Assembly (NCBI GenBank): GCA_934754505.1
Contig: CAKVIE010000007.1
Location: 1-64,000 of the forward strand
Direction: 5' to 3'
DNA: 64,000 bases
DNA from: an uncultured Candidatus Melainabacteria bacterium
Lineage (GTDB): Bacteria; Cyanobacteriota; Vampirovibrionia; Gastranaerophilales; Gastranaerophilaceae
How positions within the stretch are numbered: position 1 is the stretch's first letter; the number at the start of each line of letters is the position of its first letter. The position numbers were made by a program, and so were the translations under genes. Under the pieces are notes generated by a model. That model searched no databases and was not told where the DNA came from. It saw only the letters and a list, made by a program, of their open reading frames with translations. Below are positions 17,208 to 25,153 of this stretch, one piece after another.

Positions 17208-18578
17208 TCAATCTAAAATTTTAAGTTTATCCTGAATGATATGAACAGCGTTCAAAAGCGGGTCTATCGCCGTCGAAAATGGCGGTGCATAAGGTAAATC
17301 AAGACTCATAATATCATCAACTTTTACAAAATCTACAATGGCTGCCGAAATCGTTGCAACACGCTTTTCGGCATCTCCATTTCCTATACCTTGCAAACCT
17401 AAAATATCACGAGAATTTACATCAACAACAAGTTTTAAAGTGATTTCGGCACATTCGGGCATGTAACCTGCTCTATCCTCTTTTGTAACCGTTGCGGTTA
17501 CGACATCATAGCCTAAACCTTTAGCTTCTGTTTCGGTTATTCCTGTTTTGGCAAGTGTGTAATCAAAATATCGGCTGACGGTTGTTCCTAAAACACCTTC
17601 AAAATCACAGTTGTAATTAGCAATGTTAATAGCGGCACAACGTCCTTCTTTATTGGCTGTTGAACCTAACGGAAGCCAGCATTGATGTTTAGTGACAATA
17701 TGCCTTTTCGTACAGCAGTCACCAACTGAATAAATATCAGGTTGAGAAGTTTTCAAATGGTTATCAACCCAAATGCTGTTATTTACCCCCGTTTTAAGAC
17801 CTGCCTCGACGGCAATTTCGCTATTTGGCACGACGCCTGTCGATAAAACTATAAAATCAGTTTCAAACTCATGCCCGTCAGAAGTCACAACTTTTTGAGC
17901 GATATTATTTTCGCCGACAAATCTTGTAGCATATTGTCCTGTAAACAGTTTAATTTTATCGCCGTCACGGGTTTCAATATATTTTTGAATTTGAACAGCA
18001 ATATCATCGTCAAAAGCCGAGCCGAGTAAATGCTTATTGTTGTCGATAATATTAACGCTCAAACCGTTTTTTATAAAGGCTTCAAGTATTTCAACCCCAA
18101 TATAGCCAAATCCGACAATCGTCGCATTTTTCGATTTAAGCATTTTTTCTCTTATTGCAACACCGTCAGCAAGTTTTCGCAAAGTATAAACATTTTTGAA
18201 ATCATGATTTTGGATAGACGGCACCCGAGGTCTTGCACCTGTTGCAATTACGAGAATATCGTAATAAACCTCTTTTTCTTCGTCAGTTTTAACATTTTTA
18301 AAAATAACCGACTTATTTTCTTTGTTGATTTTAATAGCTTTTTCGCCTAAAAACACTCGAACTCCCCGACTTTCAAATTGAGCAGGCGAGCGGACAAGCA
18401 ATTCATCAATATGAGGAATAATACCGCTTATATAGTATGGAAGCCCGCATGCCGAATATGATATGTCATATTCGTCAGTGTACATTTCTATAATAATATC
18501 GGGATTTTGACGGCGTAATTTTGCGGCAGTTTTCGGGCCTGCAGCTCCACCACCGATTATAACAACTCTTTTTGTCAT
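17208..18578 (-). CDS. FAD/NAD(P)-dependent oxidoreductase (NADH oxidase/CoA-disulfide reductase family)
   Basis: 456 residues. An N-terminal FAD site (VVIIGGGAAGPKTAAKLR), a redox cysteine in YSACGLPYYISG near residue 43, a central NAD site (VGFGYIGVEILEAF), a second FAD block (YSVGDC) and a C-terminal dimerisation domain. The single active cysteine defines the Nox/CoA-disulfide reductase/NADH peroxidase group. It probably reduces oxygen, peroxide or a low-molecular-weight disulfide, useful to an anaerobe under oxygen stress. The exact acceptor cannot be told from sequence alone. Confidence 0.88.
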   Translation of the reverse strand: MTKRVVIIGGGAAGPKTAAKLRRQNPDIIIEMYTDEYDISYSACGLPYYISGIIPHIDELLVRSPAQFESRGVRVFLGEKAIKINKENKSVIFKNVKTDEEKEVYYDILVIATGARPRVPSIQNHDFKNVYTLRKLADGVAIREKMLKSKNATIVGFGYIGVEILEAFIKNGLSVNIIDNNKHLLGSAFDDDIAVQIQKYIETRDGDKIKLFTGQYATRFVGENNIAQKVVTSDGHEFETDFIVLSTGVVPNSEIAVEAGLKTGVNNSIWVDNHLKTSQPDIYSVGDCCTKRHIVTKHQCWLPLGSTANKEGRCAAINIANYNCDFEGVLGTTVSRYFDYTLAKTGITETEAKGLGYDVVTATVTKEDRAGYMPECAEITLKLVVDVNSRDILGLQGIGNGDAEKRVATISAAIVDFVKVDDIMSLDLPYAPPFSTAIDPLLNAVHIIQDKLKILD

Positions 18579-18584
18579 ATATTT

Positions 18585-18614
18585 TAAAAAAGGCTTTTCT
18601 CGTAAGAAAAGCCT
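18585..18614 (-). terminator. Terminator of the hsp20 operon
   Basis: AGGCTTTTCT (18591-18600) pairs perfectly with AGAAAAGCCT (18605-18614) around CGTA. The A-run at 18585-18590 becomes the T-run of a minus-strand transcript. The flavoprotein gene starts just beyond it. Confidence 0.9.
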
Positions 18615-18628
18615 AATCCTTTCTGTTT

Positions 18629-18877
18629 TTAAATATCAAACTGCATTCTTTGAATTTCAATTCCATCAATATTTAAAAGCTGATTTGCAATATTGACAGC
18701 CTTTTCATCATTTGGTATTTCTAAAATCATAAGTGCATATTTCGGGCAAACACCTTCTCCAATATCATGAAGTCCGAGTCTTGTTCTTACAAAACAACCG
18801 TAATCCGTTAATATTTTTTGTATGCACTCCGATGATTTAAAACGATTTTCTGTTTTTAATCCGAGAATTGTTGTCAT
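18629..18877 (-). CDS. TM1266-like (iron-only hydrogenase system regulator-like) small ACT-fold protein
   Basis: 82 residues. The order of segments (ENRFKSSECIQKILTDYG, RTRLGLHD, ALMILEIPND, NQLLNIDGIEIQ) matches the TM1266/NikR-C-like family, whose members often lie near [FeFe]-hydrogenase maturation genes. No hydrogenase gene lies in this window. The fold is a ferredoxin-like ACT/NikR domain expected to bind a small ligand. Its start overlaps the end of the hsp20 gene by 1 bp, so the two are translated together. Confidence 0.6.
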   Translation of the reverse strand: MTTILGLKTENRFKSSECIQKILTDYGCFVRTRLGLHDIGEGVCPKYALMILEIPNDEKAVNIANQLLNIDGIEIQRMQFDI

Positions 18878-19338
18878 TATTCTTTAATCTCTATCTTTCT
18901 TTGCTTTTCTTCTTCTTTTTCGACCTTTTTCAATTCAATCGATAAAACCCCGTTTTTCAAAGTTGCATCGCATTTATCGACATCAACATCTTCAGGAAAA
19001 TACAATGTTCTCTGATATTTTCCATAACGAAATTCACTTTTATGATATTTTTTCTTTGAATTTTCATCATCTTTTTCTAACATCTTTTCAGCTTCAATTT
19101 TCAAAGAATTTTTATGCAAGTCTAAAACGATGTCTTTTCTGTCTATCCCCGGTAATTCGACTTTTACATCGTATTTGTCCTCAAATTCTTTTATATCAAC
19201 GGGCATGACCATACCTTTCATTTCCTGTTCAAAAACATATTCAGGAAATAAATTATCAAAACTTTTGTGCAAAATTGATGTAATATCATCATTTAACATG
19301 CTTATAAAAGTGTCGGGCTTTTTTATTAAATACTTCAT
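18877..19338 (-). CDS. Small heat shock protein, Hsp20/alpha-crystallin family
   Basis: 153 residues. The alpha-crystallin domain runs from about 45 to 140: it starts MPVDIKEFEDKYDVKVELPG and contains the conserved GVLSIELKK end. A short N-terminal arm and charged C-terminal tail flank it. The protein holds unfolding proteins as an oligomeric, ATP-independent chaperone. GAAAGGA precedes the ATG. No CIRCE-type operator is visible upstream. Confidence 0.93.
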   Translation of the reverse strand: MKYLIKKPDTFISMLNDDITSILHKSFDNLFPEYVFEQEMKGMVMPVDIKEFEDKYDVKVELPGIDRKDIVLDLHKNSLKIEAEKMLEKDDENSKKKYHKSEFRYGKYQRTLYFPEDVDVDKCDATLKNGVLSIELKKVEKEEEKQRKIEIKE

Positions 19339-19378
19339 TTTTCTTCCTTTCGTTTGACAGAACCACTTTCATATTCAA

Positions 19379-19417
19379 CAAAAAAAACGGTACTCACATT
19401 ACCCATGAGTACCGTTT
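19379..19417 (-). terminator. Rho-independent terminator
   Basis: AAACGGTACTCA (19385-19396) pairs with TGAGTACCGTTT (19406-19417). The A-run on the left is the T-run of a minus-strand transcript from the gene at 19446-19760. Confidence 0.9.
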
Positions 19418-19445
19418 ACGAAAGGTTAGTTATTTTATTAACAGA

Positions 19446-19760
19446 TTATGCTTCTTCTTCCATAGCATCAATTTCTTCAAGCTGTTTTTTCTTGAGATTG
19501 TGCAATACCATATCTGCCAATAAATCAAATGATTTTAAGCTTTTAATATCCGGTGAAAATTCTTTTACCAAAGATTCTCTAACCATTCTTTCCAAATATA
19601 ATTCTGTTGCTTCAACATTGTTTTCTTTCGTTCCGCAAATCATATCGAAATAATCACTGTTGAGTTTGTAATCTTCAACTTCTGAAAACATTAACCACTT
19701 TAATTTGGGTTGAAGATTCTTGATTTCTTTTACAACTTTCAAATTCTTTAAATTAAACAT
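19446..19760 (-). CDS. Conserved-looking protein of unknown function (104 residues)
   Basis: 104 residues, mostly helical and acidic at the end (KKKQLEEIDAMEEEA). Good GAAAGGT ribosome binding site and its own terminator, so it is a real single-gene unit. I recognise no family. The sequence is charged and soluble, with no signal peptide or membrane segment. Confidence 0.65.
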   Translation of the reverse strand: MFNLKNLKVVKEIKNLQPKLKWLMFSEVEDYKLNSDYFDMICGTKENNVEATELYLERMVRESLVKEFSPDIKSLKSFDLLADMVLHNLKKKQLEEIDAMEEEA

Positions 19761-19938
19761 ATTACACTTACCTTTCGTTATTATTATAATCTCTAAACCG
19801 ATTTATTTCATTACCCTGTCGGTTTGATTTTCTCATTCACTACACTTTTGACATGATTATAAATGTTTCTCAAGTTCAAAAATTTACTTTTTTGCAAAAC
19901 ATGCTTAACAAAACTTAACAATTTATAAAAAGATGATA

Positions 19939-19966
19939 TTGATTTTTCGGTTTGAATAAATACAAT
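19939..19966 (+). promoter_or_regulatory. Promoter of small gene 19992
   Basis: TTGATT (19939-19944), a 16-bp spacer and TACAAT (19961-19966). AAGGAA and an ATG follow closely. Confidence 0.55.
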
Positions 19967-19991
19967 TTAGTAACGACACAAAGGAAAAGAT

Positions 19992-20207
19992 ATGGGCAAG
20001 TGTAAGAAGCGGACGTTAAACAAACCGATTTTAGAGAGTTCGCTGTCAAGAAAAGATGCAATAGACTTAATAATACATAAAATTCAATCGGATATACTTG
20101 ATAAAGAAACAAAAGATGTTTTAACATTGTTTGGAATTACACCCGAGGAATTGACGGAAGCAGGAGCGACTTATGAAGAAGTTCTTGTTTTGAAACGCCA
20201 CATGTAA
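19992..20207 (+). CDS. Small protein of unknown function (71 residues)
   Basis: 71 residues, beginning MGKCKKRTLNKPILES. It is basic at the N-terminus and helical after that, with LFGITPEELTEAGATYEEV near the end. An AAGGAA site 6 bp from the ATG and a promoter support expression. I recognise no domain. The middle (RKDAIDLIIHKIQSDILDKE) could be a protein-binding helix. It stands alone before the Lrp gene. Confidence 0.6.
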   Translation: MGKCKKRTLNKPILESSLSRKDAIDLIIHKIQSDILDKETKDVLTLFGITPEELTEAGATYEEVLVLKRHM

Positions 20208-20232
20208 AAATTTTAAATTATTAATTATTAAT

Positions 20233-20279
20233 CTGACAAAACGGAAAGTTTGTACTAAAATAATGTTAATACAAACTTT
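20233..20279 (+). promoter_or_regulatory. Promoter and inverted-repeat operator of the Lrp gene
   Basis: CTGACA (20233-20238), 17 bp and TAAAAT (20256-20261) form the promoter. A perfect 10-bp inverted repeat, AAAGTTTGTA (20245-20254) and TACAAACTTT (20270-20279), flanks the -10 box and start point. This is a good place for an autorepressor such as the Lrp/AsnC protein encoded next. Confidence 0.65.
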
Positions 20280-20291
20280 AAGGGGACAGCT

Positions 20292-20771
20292 ATGCAAGAA
20301 GAATTATTATCCATAATAGAAAAAAACAGCAGAATTGACTTAAAAGAATTGGCGGTTTTGCTCGGAACAAATGAAGAAACTGTTTTCAATAAAATTACGG
20401 AGCTTGAAAAAGCAGGTGTTATATGCGGTTATCACACTTTAATCGACTGGGATAAAATTTCCGACGAAAAAGTAACAGCATTAATTGAAGTTCGTGTAAC
20501 TCCGCAAAGAGGACAAGGTTTTGATTCTATTGCAGAAAGAATTTACAACTACCCCGAAGTTAATTCGGTTTACTTAATTTCAGGCGGATACGATTTGCTC
20601 ATCACTTTGCAAGGAAAATCTCTCCGTGAAGTTTCGGCATTCGTTTCAAACAAATTATCACCGCTTGAAGCCGTTTTGAGTACAGCAACTCACTTTATAC
20701 TCAAAAAATACAAAGACCACGGCACAATTATGGAAGTTAAACAAAAAGACAGCAGAGAGGTCATTTCATGA
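20292..20771 (+). CDS. Lrp/AsnC family transcriptional regulator
   Basis: 159 residues. N-terminal winged helix-turn-helix (about 1-50, LKELAVLLGTNEETVFNKITELEKAG) and C-terminal RAM/ACT-like effector domain (about 65-145, with VYLISGGYDLLITLQG). Such proteins form octamers, bind amino acids and often control the neighbouring metabolic gene. Here an aminotransferase gene overlaps its stop by 4 bp, and the promoter carries a perfect inverted repeat, so amino-acid-responsive autoregulation of the pair is likely. AAGGGG precedes the ATG. Confidence 0.9.
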   Translation: MQEELLSIIEKNSRIDLKELAVLLGTNEETVFNKITELEKAGVICGYHTLIDWDKISDEKVTALIEVRVTPQRGQGFDSIAERIYNYPEVNSVYLISGGYDLLITLQGKSLREVSAFVSNKLSPLEAVLSTATHFILKKYKDHGTIMEVKQKDSREVIS

Positions 20772-21934
20772 GAAATCCTTTATCTGAAAAAATAACACAG
20801 GTAAAACCTTCAGGAATAAGAAAGTTTTTCGACTTAGTCAGCGAAATGGACGACGTAATTTCTTTAGGCGTGGGCGAACCTGATTTTGATACTCCTTGGC
20901 ACATTAGAGATGAAGGTATTTATTCCCTTGAAAAAGGTAAAACTTTCTACACGTCTAATTCGGGTTTGTCTGAATTAAAACAAGAAATTGCTAACTATAT
21001 TAAACGTTCTCAAAACGTTACCTACAATCCGAAAAATGAAATCATGGTAACAGTCGGGGGGTCAGAAGCTATTGATATAGCTTTCAGGGCAATGTTAAAC
21101 GACGGCGATGAAGTTCTTATCCCGCAGCCGAGCTACGTTTCCTACAAGCCTTGTGCTTTCTTGGCAGGCGGAAAACCCGTTATCATAAACCTTCAAGCAA
21201 AAAATGATTTCAGACTGACTCCTGAAGAAATTCTTGAAAATGTTACCGACAAAACTAAAATCTTAGTTTTACCGTTCCCAAACAACCCAACAGGCTCAAT
21301 CTTAAACAAAGAAGAACTTGAAGCTATTGCTAAAGTCGTTATAGAAAAAGATTTGTATGTCTTGTCTGACGAAATTTATGCAGAATTAACCTACCAAGGT
21401 AAACACGTTTCTATAACTTCGATTGCGGGCATGAAAGAAAGAACGATTTTAATAAACGGTTTTTCAAAAGCCTATGCAATGACAGGTTGGCGTTTAGGCT
21501 ATGCCTGCGGTCCTAAAAAGATTTTGGAACAAATGCTCAAAATCCACCAATACGCAATTATGTGTGCTCCGACAACAAGCCAATATGCTGCCGTTGAAGC
21601 CTTGAAAAACGGTGATAAAGACGTTGAAGAAATGCGTCGCTCATATAACCACAGAAGAAGATTTTTGATGAACGCATTTAAAGAAATGGGGCTTGAATGT
21701 TTTGAACCATTCGGTGCCTTCTACGTTTTTCCCTGCATAAAAGAATTCGGCATGACAAGTGAAGAATTTGCAACAAGATTTTTACAGGAAGAAAACGTTG
21801 CAACTGTCCCCGGAACAGCTTTCGGCGAAAGTGGCGAAGGATTTTTGAGAATATCCTACGCATATTCATTAGAAACATTAAAAATCGCAATGGACAGATT
21901 AAAGAAATTCATCACAAATTTAAGAAATTCATAA
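20768..21934 (+). CDS. Class I/II pyridoxal-phosphate aminotransferase
   Basis: 388 residues, fold-type I. SLGVGEPDFDTP opens the substrate domain, PFPNNPTGS and SDEIYAELTY bind the cofactor, the PLP lysine lies in FSKAYAMTGWRLGY near residue 236, and the C-terminal arginine is in GFLRISYA. It belongs to the aspartate/aromatic aminotransferase group (PatA-like). The amino acid used is not certain. It is translationally coupled to the Lrp gene (ATGA overlap), so its level probably follows amino acid supply. Confidence 0.88.
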   Translation: MRNPLSEKITQVKPSGIRKFFDLVSEMDDVISLGVGEPDFDTPWHIRDEGIYSLEKGKTFYTSNSGLSELKQEIANYIKRSQNVTYNPKNEIMVTVGGSEAIDIAFRAMLNDGDEVLIPQPSYVSYKPCAFLAGGKPVIINLQAKNDFRLTPEEILENVTDKTKILVLPFPNNPTGSILNKEELEAIAKVVIEKDLYVLSDEIYAELTYQGKHVSITSIAGMKERTILINGFSKAYAMTGWRLGYACGPKKILEQMLKIHQYAIMCAPTTSQYAAVEALKNGDKDVEEMRRSYNHRRRFLMNAFKEMGLECFEPFGAFYVFPCIKEFGMTSEEFATRFLQEENVATVPGTAFGESGEGFLRISYAYSLETLKIAMDRLKKFITNLRNS

Positions 21935-21961
21935 TTATATATCTAAATAAATACAAAATAT

Positions 21962-21988
21962 AAAGCATGCTTTTTTGAAGCATGCTTT
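21962..21988. terminator. Hairpin after the aminotransferase gene
   Basis: AAAGCATGCTT (21962-21972) pairs perfectly with AAGCATGCTTT (21978-21988). There is only a weak T-run behind it on the plus strand, so it may end transcription inefficiently or stabilise the mRNA end. Confidence 0.55.
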
Positions 21989-22002
21989 AAAATTAAAAAA
22001 TC

Positions 22003-22027
22003 TAAAAGCCCTCAAAGAAGGGCTTTT
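22003..22027 (-). terminator. Rho-independent terminator of rpsT
   Basis: AAAAGCCCT (22004-22012) pairs with AGGGCTTTT (22019-22027). On the minus strand the stem is followed by AGATTTTTTAATTTT, ending the rpsT transcript. Confidence 0.75.
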
Positions 22028-22055
22028 AGACGTGATTAACAAATCTGAATAAACC

Positions 22056-22325
22056 TTATTCAGCGAGCAATTTATTAACTGCCTTTGTCAATCTTGATTT
22101 TTTTCTTGCAGCCGTATTTTTGTGGAAAATACCTTTTGAAACACCTTTATCGCAAAGTTTGTAAACGTTGCTGAGTGATTCGTTAACTGCGTCTTGATTT
22201 TTGGCTGCAGCATTTTCGAGAACTTTTTTAACTGCTGTTTTAACCGCTGATTTGAAAGCAACGTTTCTATCGTGGTTTCTTTCTGCTGTTAATATTCTTT
22301 TCTTTGCTGATTTAATATTTGCCAT
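22056..22325 (-). CDS. rpsT: 30S ribosomal protein S20
   Basis: 89 residues, the normal length of bS20. It starts MANIKSAKKRILTAERN and ends KKSRLTKAVNKLLAE; very basic and helical, it binds 16S rRNA in the 30S body. AAAGGA is 7 bp before the ATG at 22325. The frame is open for 29 further codons upstream, but these do not look like S20. The leader (22326 onward) contains a hairpin that could take part in autoregulation. Confidence 0.95.
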   Translation of the reverse strand: MANIKSAKKRILTAERNHDRNVAFKSAVKTAVKKVLENAAAKNQDAVNESLSNVYKLCDKGVSKGIFHKNTAARKKSRLTKAVNKLLAE

Positions 22326-22620
22326 TGTTTTGTCCTTTCTGTTGCATTTTCTTGTGGTAACAATAACCCGCTCGGTTTTGCCGAACAAGTTCCGATACTG
22401 ACCGAGTTGCAAAATCTTTCGATTTTACTGCCAATCTGTACCGATAGTTTCCAAAATCTGCACAGAGGATTGGTGAGTAACTAAATTTTAATACATAAAA
22501 AAATTATTGTAAATATTTTATTAAATTTTTATGCAACAATAGCAATTTTTTTTCAAAATGGATTTATAATAAAATGTGAAAGTGTAAGAAATACAATTTA
22601 TAATAAGAAATCAGGTAAGT
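22326..22620. other. Intergenic region between rpsT and the calpain-like gene; structured rpsT leader
   Basis: The rpsT side carries CTCGGT (22371-22376) pairing with ACCGAG (22401-22406) and an inner GAAC/GTTC element, forming a possible leader structure. S20 represses its own translation in other bacteria. The other side is AT-rich, with TATAAT at 22565-22570 and 22599-22604 as -10 candidates for the protease gene. No open frame with a ribosome binding site was seen. Confidence 0.35.
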
Positions 22621-24192
22621 ATGAACGTAACACCAATTAATGCAGCATTAGAAGTAAGATCAGCACAAAATAATGACAAGGCTGCCGCAAAAAAACAGCA
22701 AGCACCTGTTATGCAACAAGAACAACAAATTACGGCACATGCCTCAGCAGAACAATTCCAATCAATGCTTGGTATAAAACCGCCGAAATTAACAGCTGAT
22801 GATCCTTGTAATGCAAGAGCATTTTTGAACAGTCACCCTGCATCTCCTTTTATTAAGGGTGAAAACAGAGAAAATCTTATAAAAGTTATGGAACAAGGTT
22901 CAGTTGAAACAAGTAACGTAGAAATGCAGCTTGAACTCATAAAGGAAAAGAAATTAACGCCTCAAACTTTATCTTCATATTGGGCAACAGGTAAAATGTG
23001 CGACCAAATGGAAGAAGACATCGTTATGATGTATGAATGTGCAGCTGAAGGAAAAAATGTAAATGATGTTTACTGCCCTGAAGTTAAGTCAGTTGAAGAA
23101 GGCAGCAAAAACAGAAAAACAGGTGATGTTTTCAAAGTTGCAGACGAAGATATGATTTACGTTAAAGATGACGGCGACAAAGCTCACCAATTAAAAATGG
23201 ATAAAGAAACCTTCATTAAACTTTTCCCGCCGGCACAAAGATTTGCATCGGCTCAATATGCAATAGGTGATTGCTATTGTGTTGCAACATTAAACTCTGT
23301 TATGGAAAATCCGAAAACAAGAATTGCACTCTATGATGCAATTGAACAAGACGGAGATGACATTCACGTTAAATATCCTAACGGAAAAGCTGATTACGTT
23401 GCTAAAAACGGTCAACTTCAAGACGAAACAGACGTTAGAATGGTAATGCGTGGTGCACAAGGTATGCGTTTACTTGAAGATGCTTTCGGACTTGAACTCA
23501 AAGTTAAAGCAGAAGATGATTTCAGAACAATAATGGGGCAAAAAATCGCAGCAAAAGAAGAAGAATACAATAACGAAACTGATGCTAATGCAAAAGCAGA
23601 ATTGAAAAAAGACTGCGATGGAATGAAAAACAGACTTGCTGAATTTGAAAAATCAGTCGCTAACCCATACAATCAAACAGTTGTTGTAAGAGATGACCTC
23701 GGTGACAAAATCGTTTATAAAGAAGACAAATACGGAATGATGTTTGCACCGTTAAATCAAGCTCCTGATAACAAAAAAGAATTCACAACCGAAAAAGAAT
23801 ATTACAGAGGTTCTTTAGGCGGATATCAACACCAAGTTATGGAAGTTCTCGGAATTGAAGGCAAGCCGCTTGATTCAGTCAAAGACAAACAAGCAATTCT
23901 TGACCTTTTGAAAGATGAACCGTCAGGAAAATATATGTTATGCGGCGGAACATGGCCCGATGGCAGCAGAACAGAAAACCCTGTTGCAAAAGATAAAGGT
24001 GTTTACTCATTCCACGCATATACTCTTGAAGCTGTAAGAAATAAAGAAGGTGAAGTAAACATCAGAGCAACTAACCCGTGGAATACAGCTGTTGATGCCG
24101 ATTTGACAGTTGATGAAATGTTTAAATTCTTCCAATTTGTCGAAGTTTATGACATTGATTCATACAAAGGCATAACAAGAGCAGATGCTTAA
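22621..24192 (+). CDS. Calpain-like cysteine protease (peptidase family C2-like)
   Basis: 523 residues. The three parts of a calpain active site are visible: Cys218 in QYAIGDCYCVATLNSV (compare the calpain pattern LGDCWLLAA), His465 in YSFHAYTLEAV, and Asn485 in RATNPWNT. The catalytic domain spans about 195-515 and contains an insert rich in Lys/Glu (about 310-350). The first 50 residues are low in complexity and rich in Gln and Ala, without a signal peptide. Calpains cut target proteins in a limited way; bacterial members are few and little studied. The protein is cytosolic unless exported by another route. The gene stands alone with AGGT before the ATG and a terminator behind it. Confidence 0.8.
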   Translation: MNVTPINAALEVRSAQNNDKAAAKKQQAPVMQQEQQITAHASAEQFQSMLGIKPPKLTADDPCNARAFLNSHPASPFIKGENRENLIKVMEQGSVETSNVEMQLELIKEKKLTPQTLSSYWATGKMCDQMEEDIVMMYECAAEGKNVNDVYCPEVKSVEEGSKNRKTGDVFKVADEDMIYVKDDGDKAHQLKMDKETFIKLFPPAQRFASAQYAIGDCYCVATLNSVMENPKTRIALYDAIEQDGDDIHVKYPNGKADYVAKNGQLQDETDVRMVMRGAQGMRLLEDAFGLELKVKAEDDFRTIMGQKIAAKEEEYNNETDANAKAELKKDCDGMKNRLAEFEKSVANPYNQTVVVRDDLGDKIVYKEDKYGMMFAPLNQAPDNKKEFTTEKEYYRGSLGGYQHQVMEVLGIEGKPLDSVKDKQAILDLLKDEPSGKYMLCGGTWPDGSRTENPVAKDKGVYSFHAYTLEAVRNKEGEVNIRATNPWNTAVDADLTVDEMFKFFQFVEVYDIDSYKGITRADA

Positions 24193-24215
24193 TTTGAAAA
24201 ATTAAAATAAAAACA

Positions 24216-24246
24216 AAAAGAGGAACATTTATTGCTCCTCTTTTTT
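24216..24246 (+). terminator. Rho-independent terminator after the calpain-like gene
   Basis: AAAAGAGGA (24216-24224) pairs with TCCTCTTTT (24236-24244), followed by TT. The rest of the gap to 24453 is AT-rich; a short palindrome TTTGATTT-TC-AAATCAAA (24383-24400) is the only structure seen in it. Confidence 0.85.
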
Positions 24247-24453
24247 GTTGCAAATATTCTTTTTATTTTCTAATAAATTTAATAAAAATTCTTCTTATTT
24301 TTCTGTGATAAAAAAGTAAGAAAATAGGGAACAGAAATCCGAATAAAGTTAAGACTACTATTTTATCACTCTTTCCGCCATTTTTGATTTTCAAATCAAA
24401 GGAGAAAACTTTTTCTAAAAAAATTCTATTTTCCAAAAATCCTAAGCTGACAA

Positions 24454-25152
24454 TTACATTTTAAATTTCCATAGTTTAATAATAGTTTGAAAATATGAAA
24501 TAATGAAAGCCCATAGACATCTCTTAGATTTACCTTTAACTCTTTTGTTAAAACATACAGGGATTTCCGTAATTTTGATATCTCGAAATTTATATCTCAA
24601 CTTAATCAAAATTTCTTCAACCAAGTCAAAATTATCACATTCGATTTTTATACTTTTTAACTTTTCGGAATCGTACATTCTCATTGAATTTGAAACATCT
24701 TTGACATTCAAATCAAACAAAATTCGAAATGTTAAATTCAAACAATAACTCATTAACTTCAAGATGAAATTATTGTCCGTATCTCCGCCTTTCATATAAC
24801 GAGAACCGATACATAAATCATATCCCTCGTCCATCTTTTCATAAAGTCTTACCATATCCTCAGGATTATGCGAACCGTCTGCGTCCATAACTGATGCCCG
24901 TGAATACTTGACCGTTTCAATCCCCGTTCTTATCGCATCTCCGTATAAATTTCCGTTTTTACGAACTACATAAGTCGCACCGTTCGCTTCACAAACAGCT
25001 TTCGTATTGTCCATTGGCTCTACCGTATCTAAAACTAAAATTTCATACGGGCATGGGAGTTTTTTAAAAGCTTCATGAATTTTTGGCAAAATCGTCTGCA
25101 AATTTTCAGCTTCCTTATACGCAGGTAAAATCAAAGATACTCCATTTTCCAT
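24454..25152 (-). CDS. Glycosyltransferase family 2 (polyprenyl-phosphate sugar synthase-like)
   Basis: 232 residues, a GT-A fold with SLILPAYKEAENLQTILP at the start and the DxD motif as DADGSHNPEDM near residue 90. It resembles dolichol/undecaprenyl-phosphate mannose synthase-like proteins, without the C-terminal membrane pair of ArnC or GtrB. It probably loads a sugar on a lipid carrier or a growing glycan at the inner face of the membrane. It is the last gene of the 15-gene polysaccharide operon, starting 1 bp after rfbE. Confidence 0.8.
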   Translation of the reverse strand: MENGVSLILPAYKEAENLQTILPKIHEAFKKLPCPYEILVLDTVEPMDNTKAVCEANGATYVVRKNGNLYGDAIRTGIETVKYSRASVMDADGSHNPEDMVRLYEKMDEGYDLCIGSRYMKGGDTDNNFILKLMSYCLNLTFRILFDLNVKDVSNSMRMYDSEKLKSIKIECDNFDLVEEILIKLRYKFRDIKITEIPVCFNKRVKGKSKRCLWAFIISYFQTIIKLWKFKM

Positions 25153-25153
25153 A

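Noticed and set aside
24383..24400. Short palindrome TTTGATTT-TC-AAATCAAA as terminator of the polysaccharide operon
   Set aside because: Stem is A/T only and lacks a following T-run on the minus strand; the operon's true terminator was not found.
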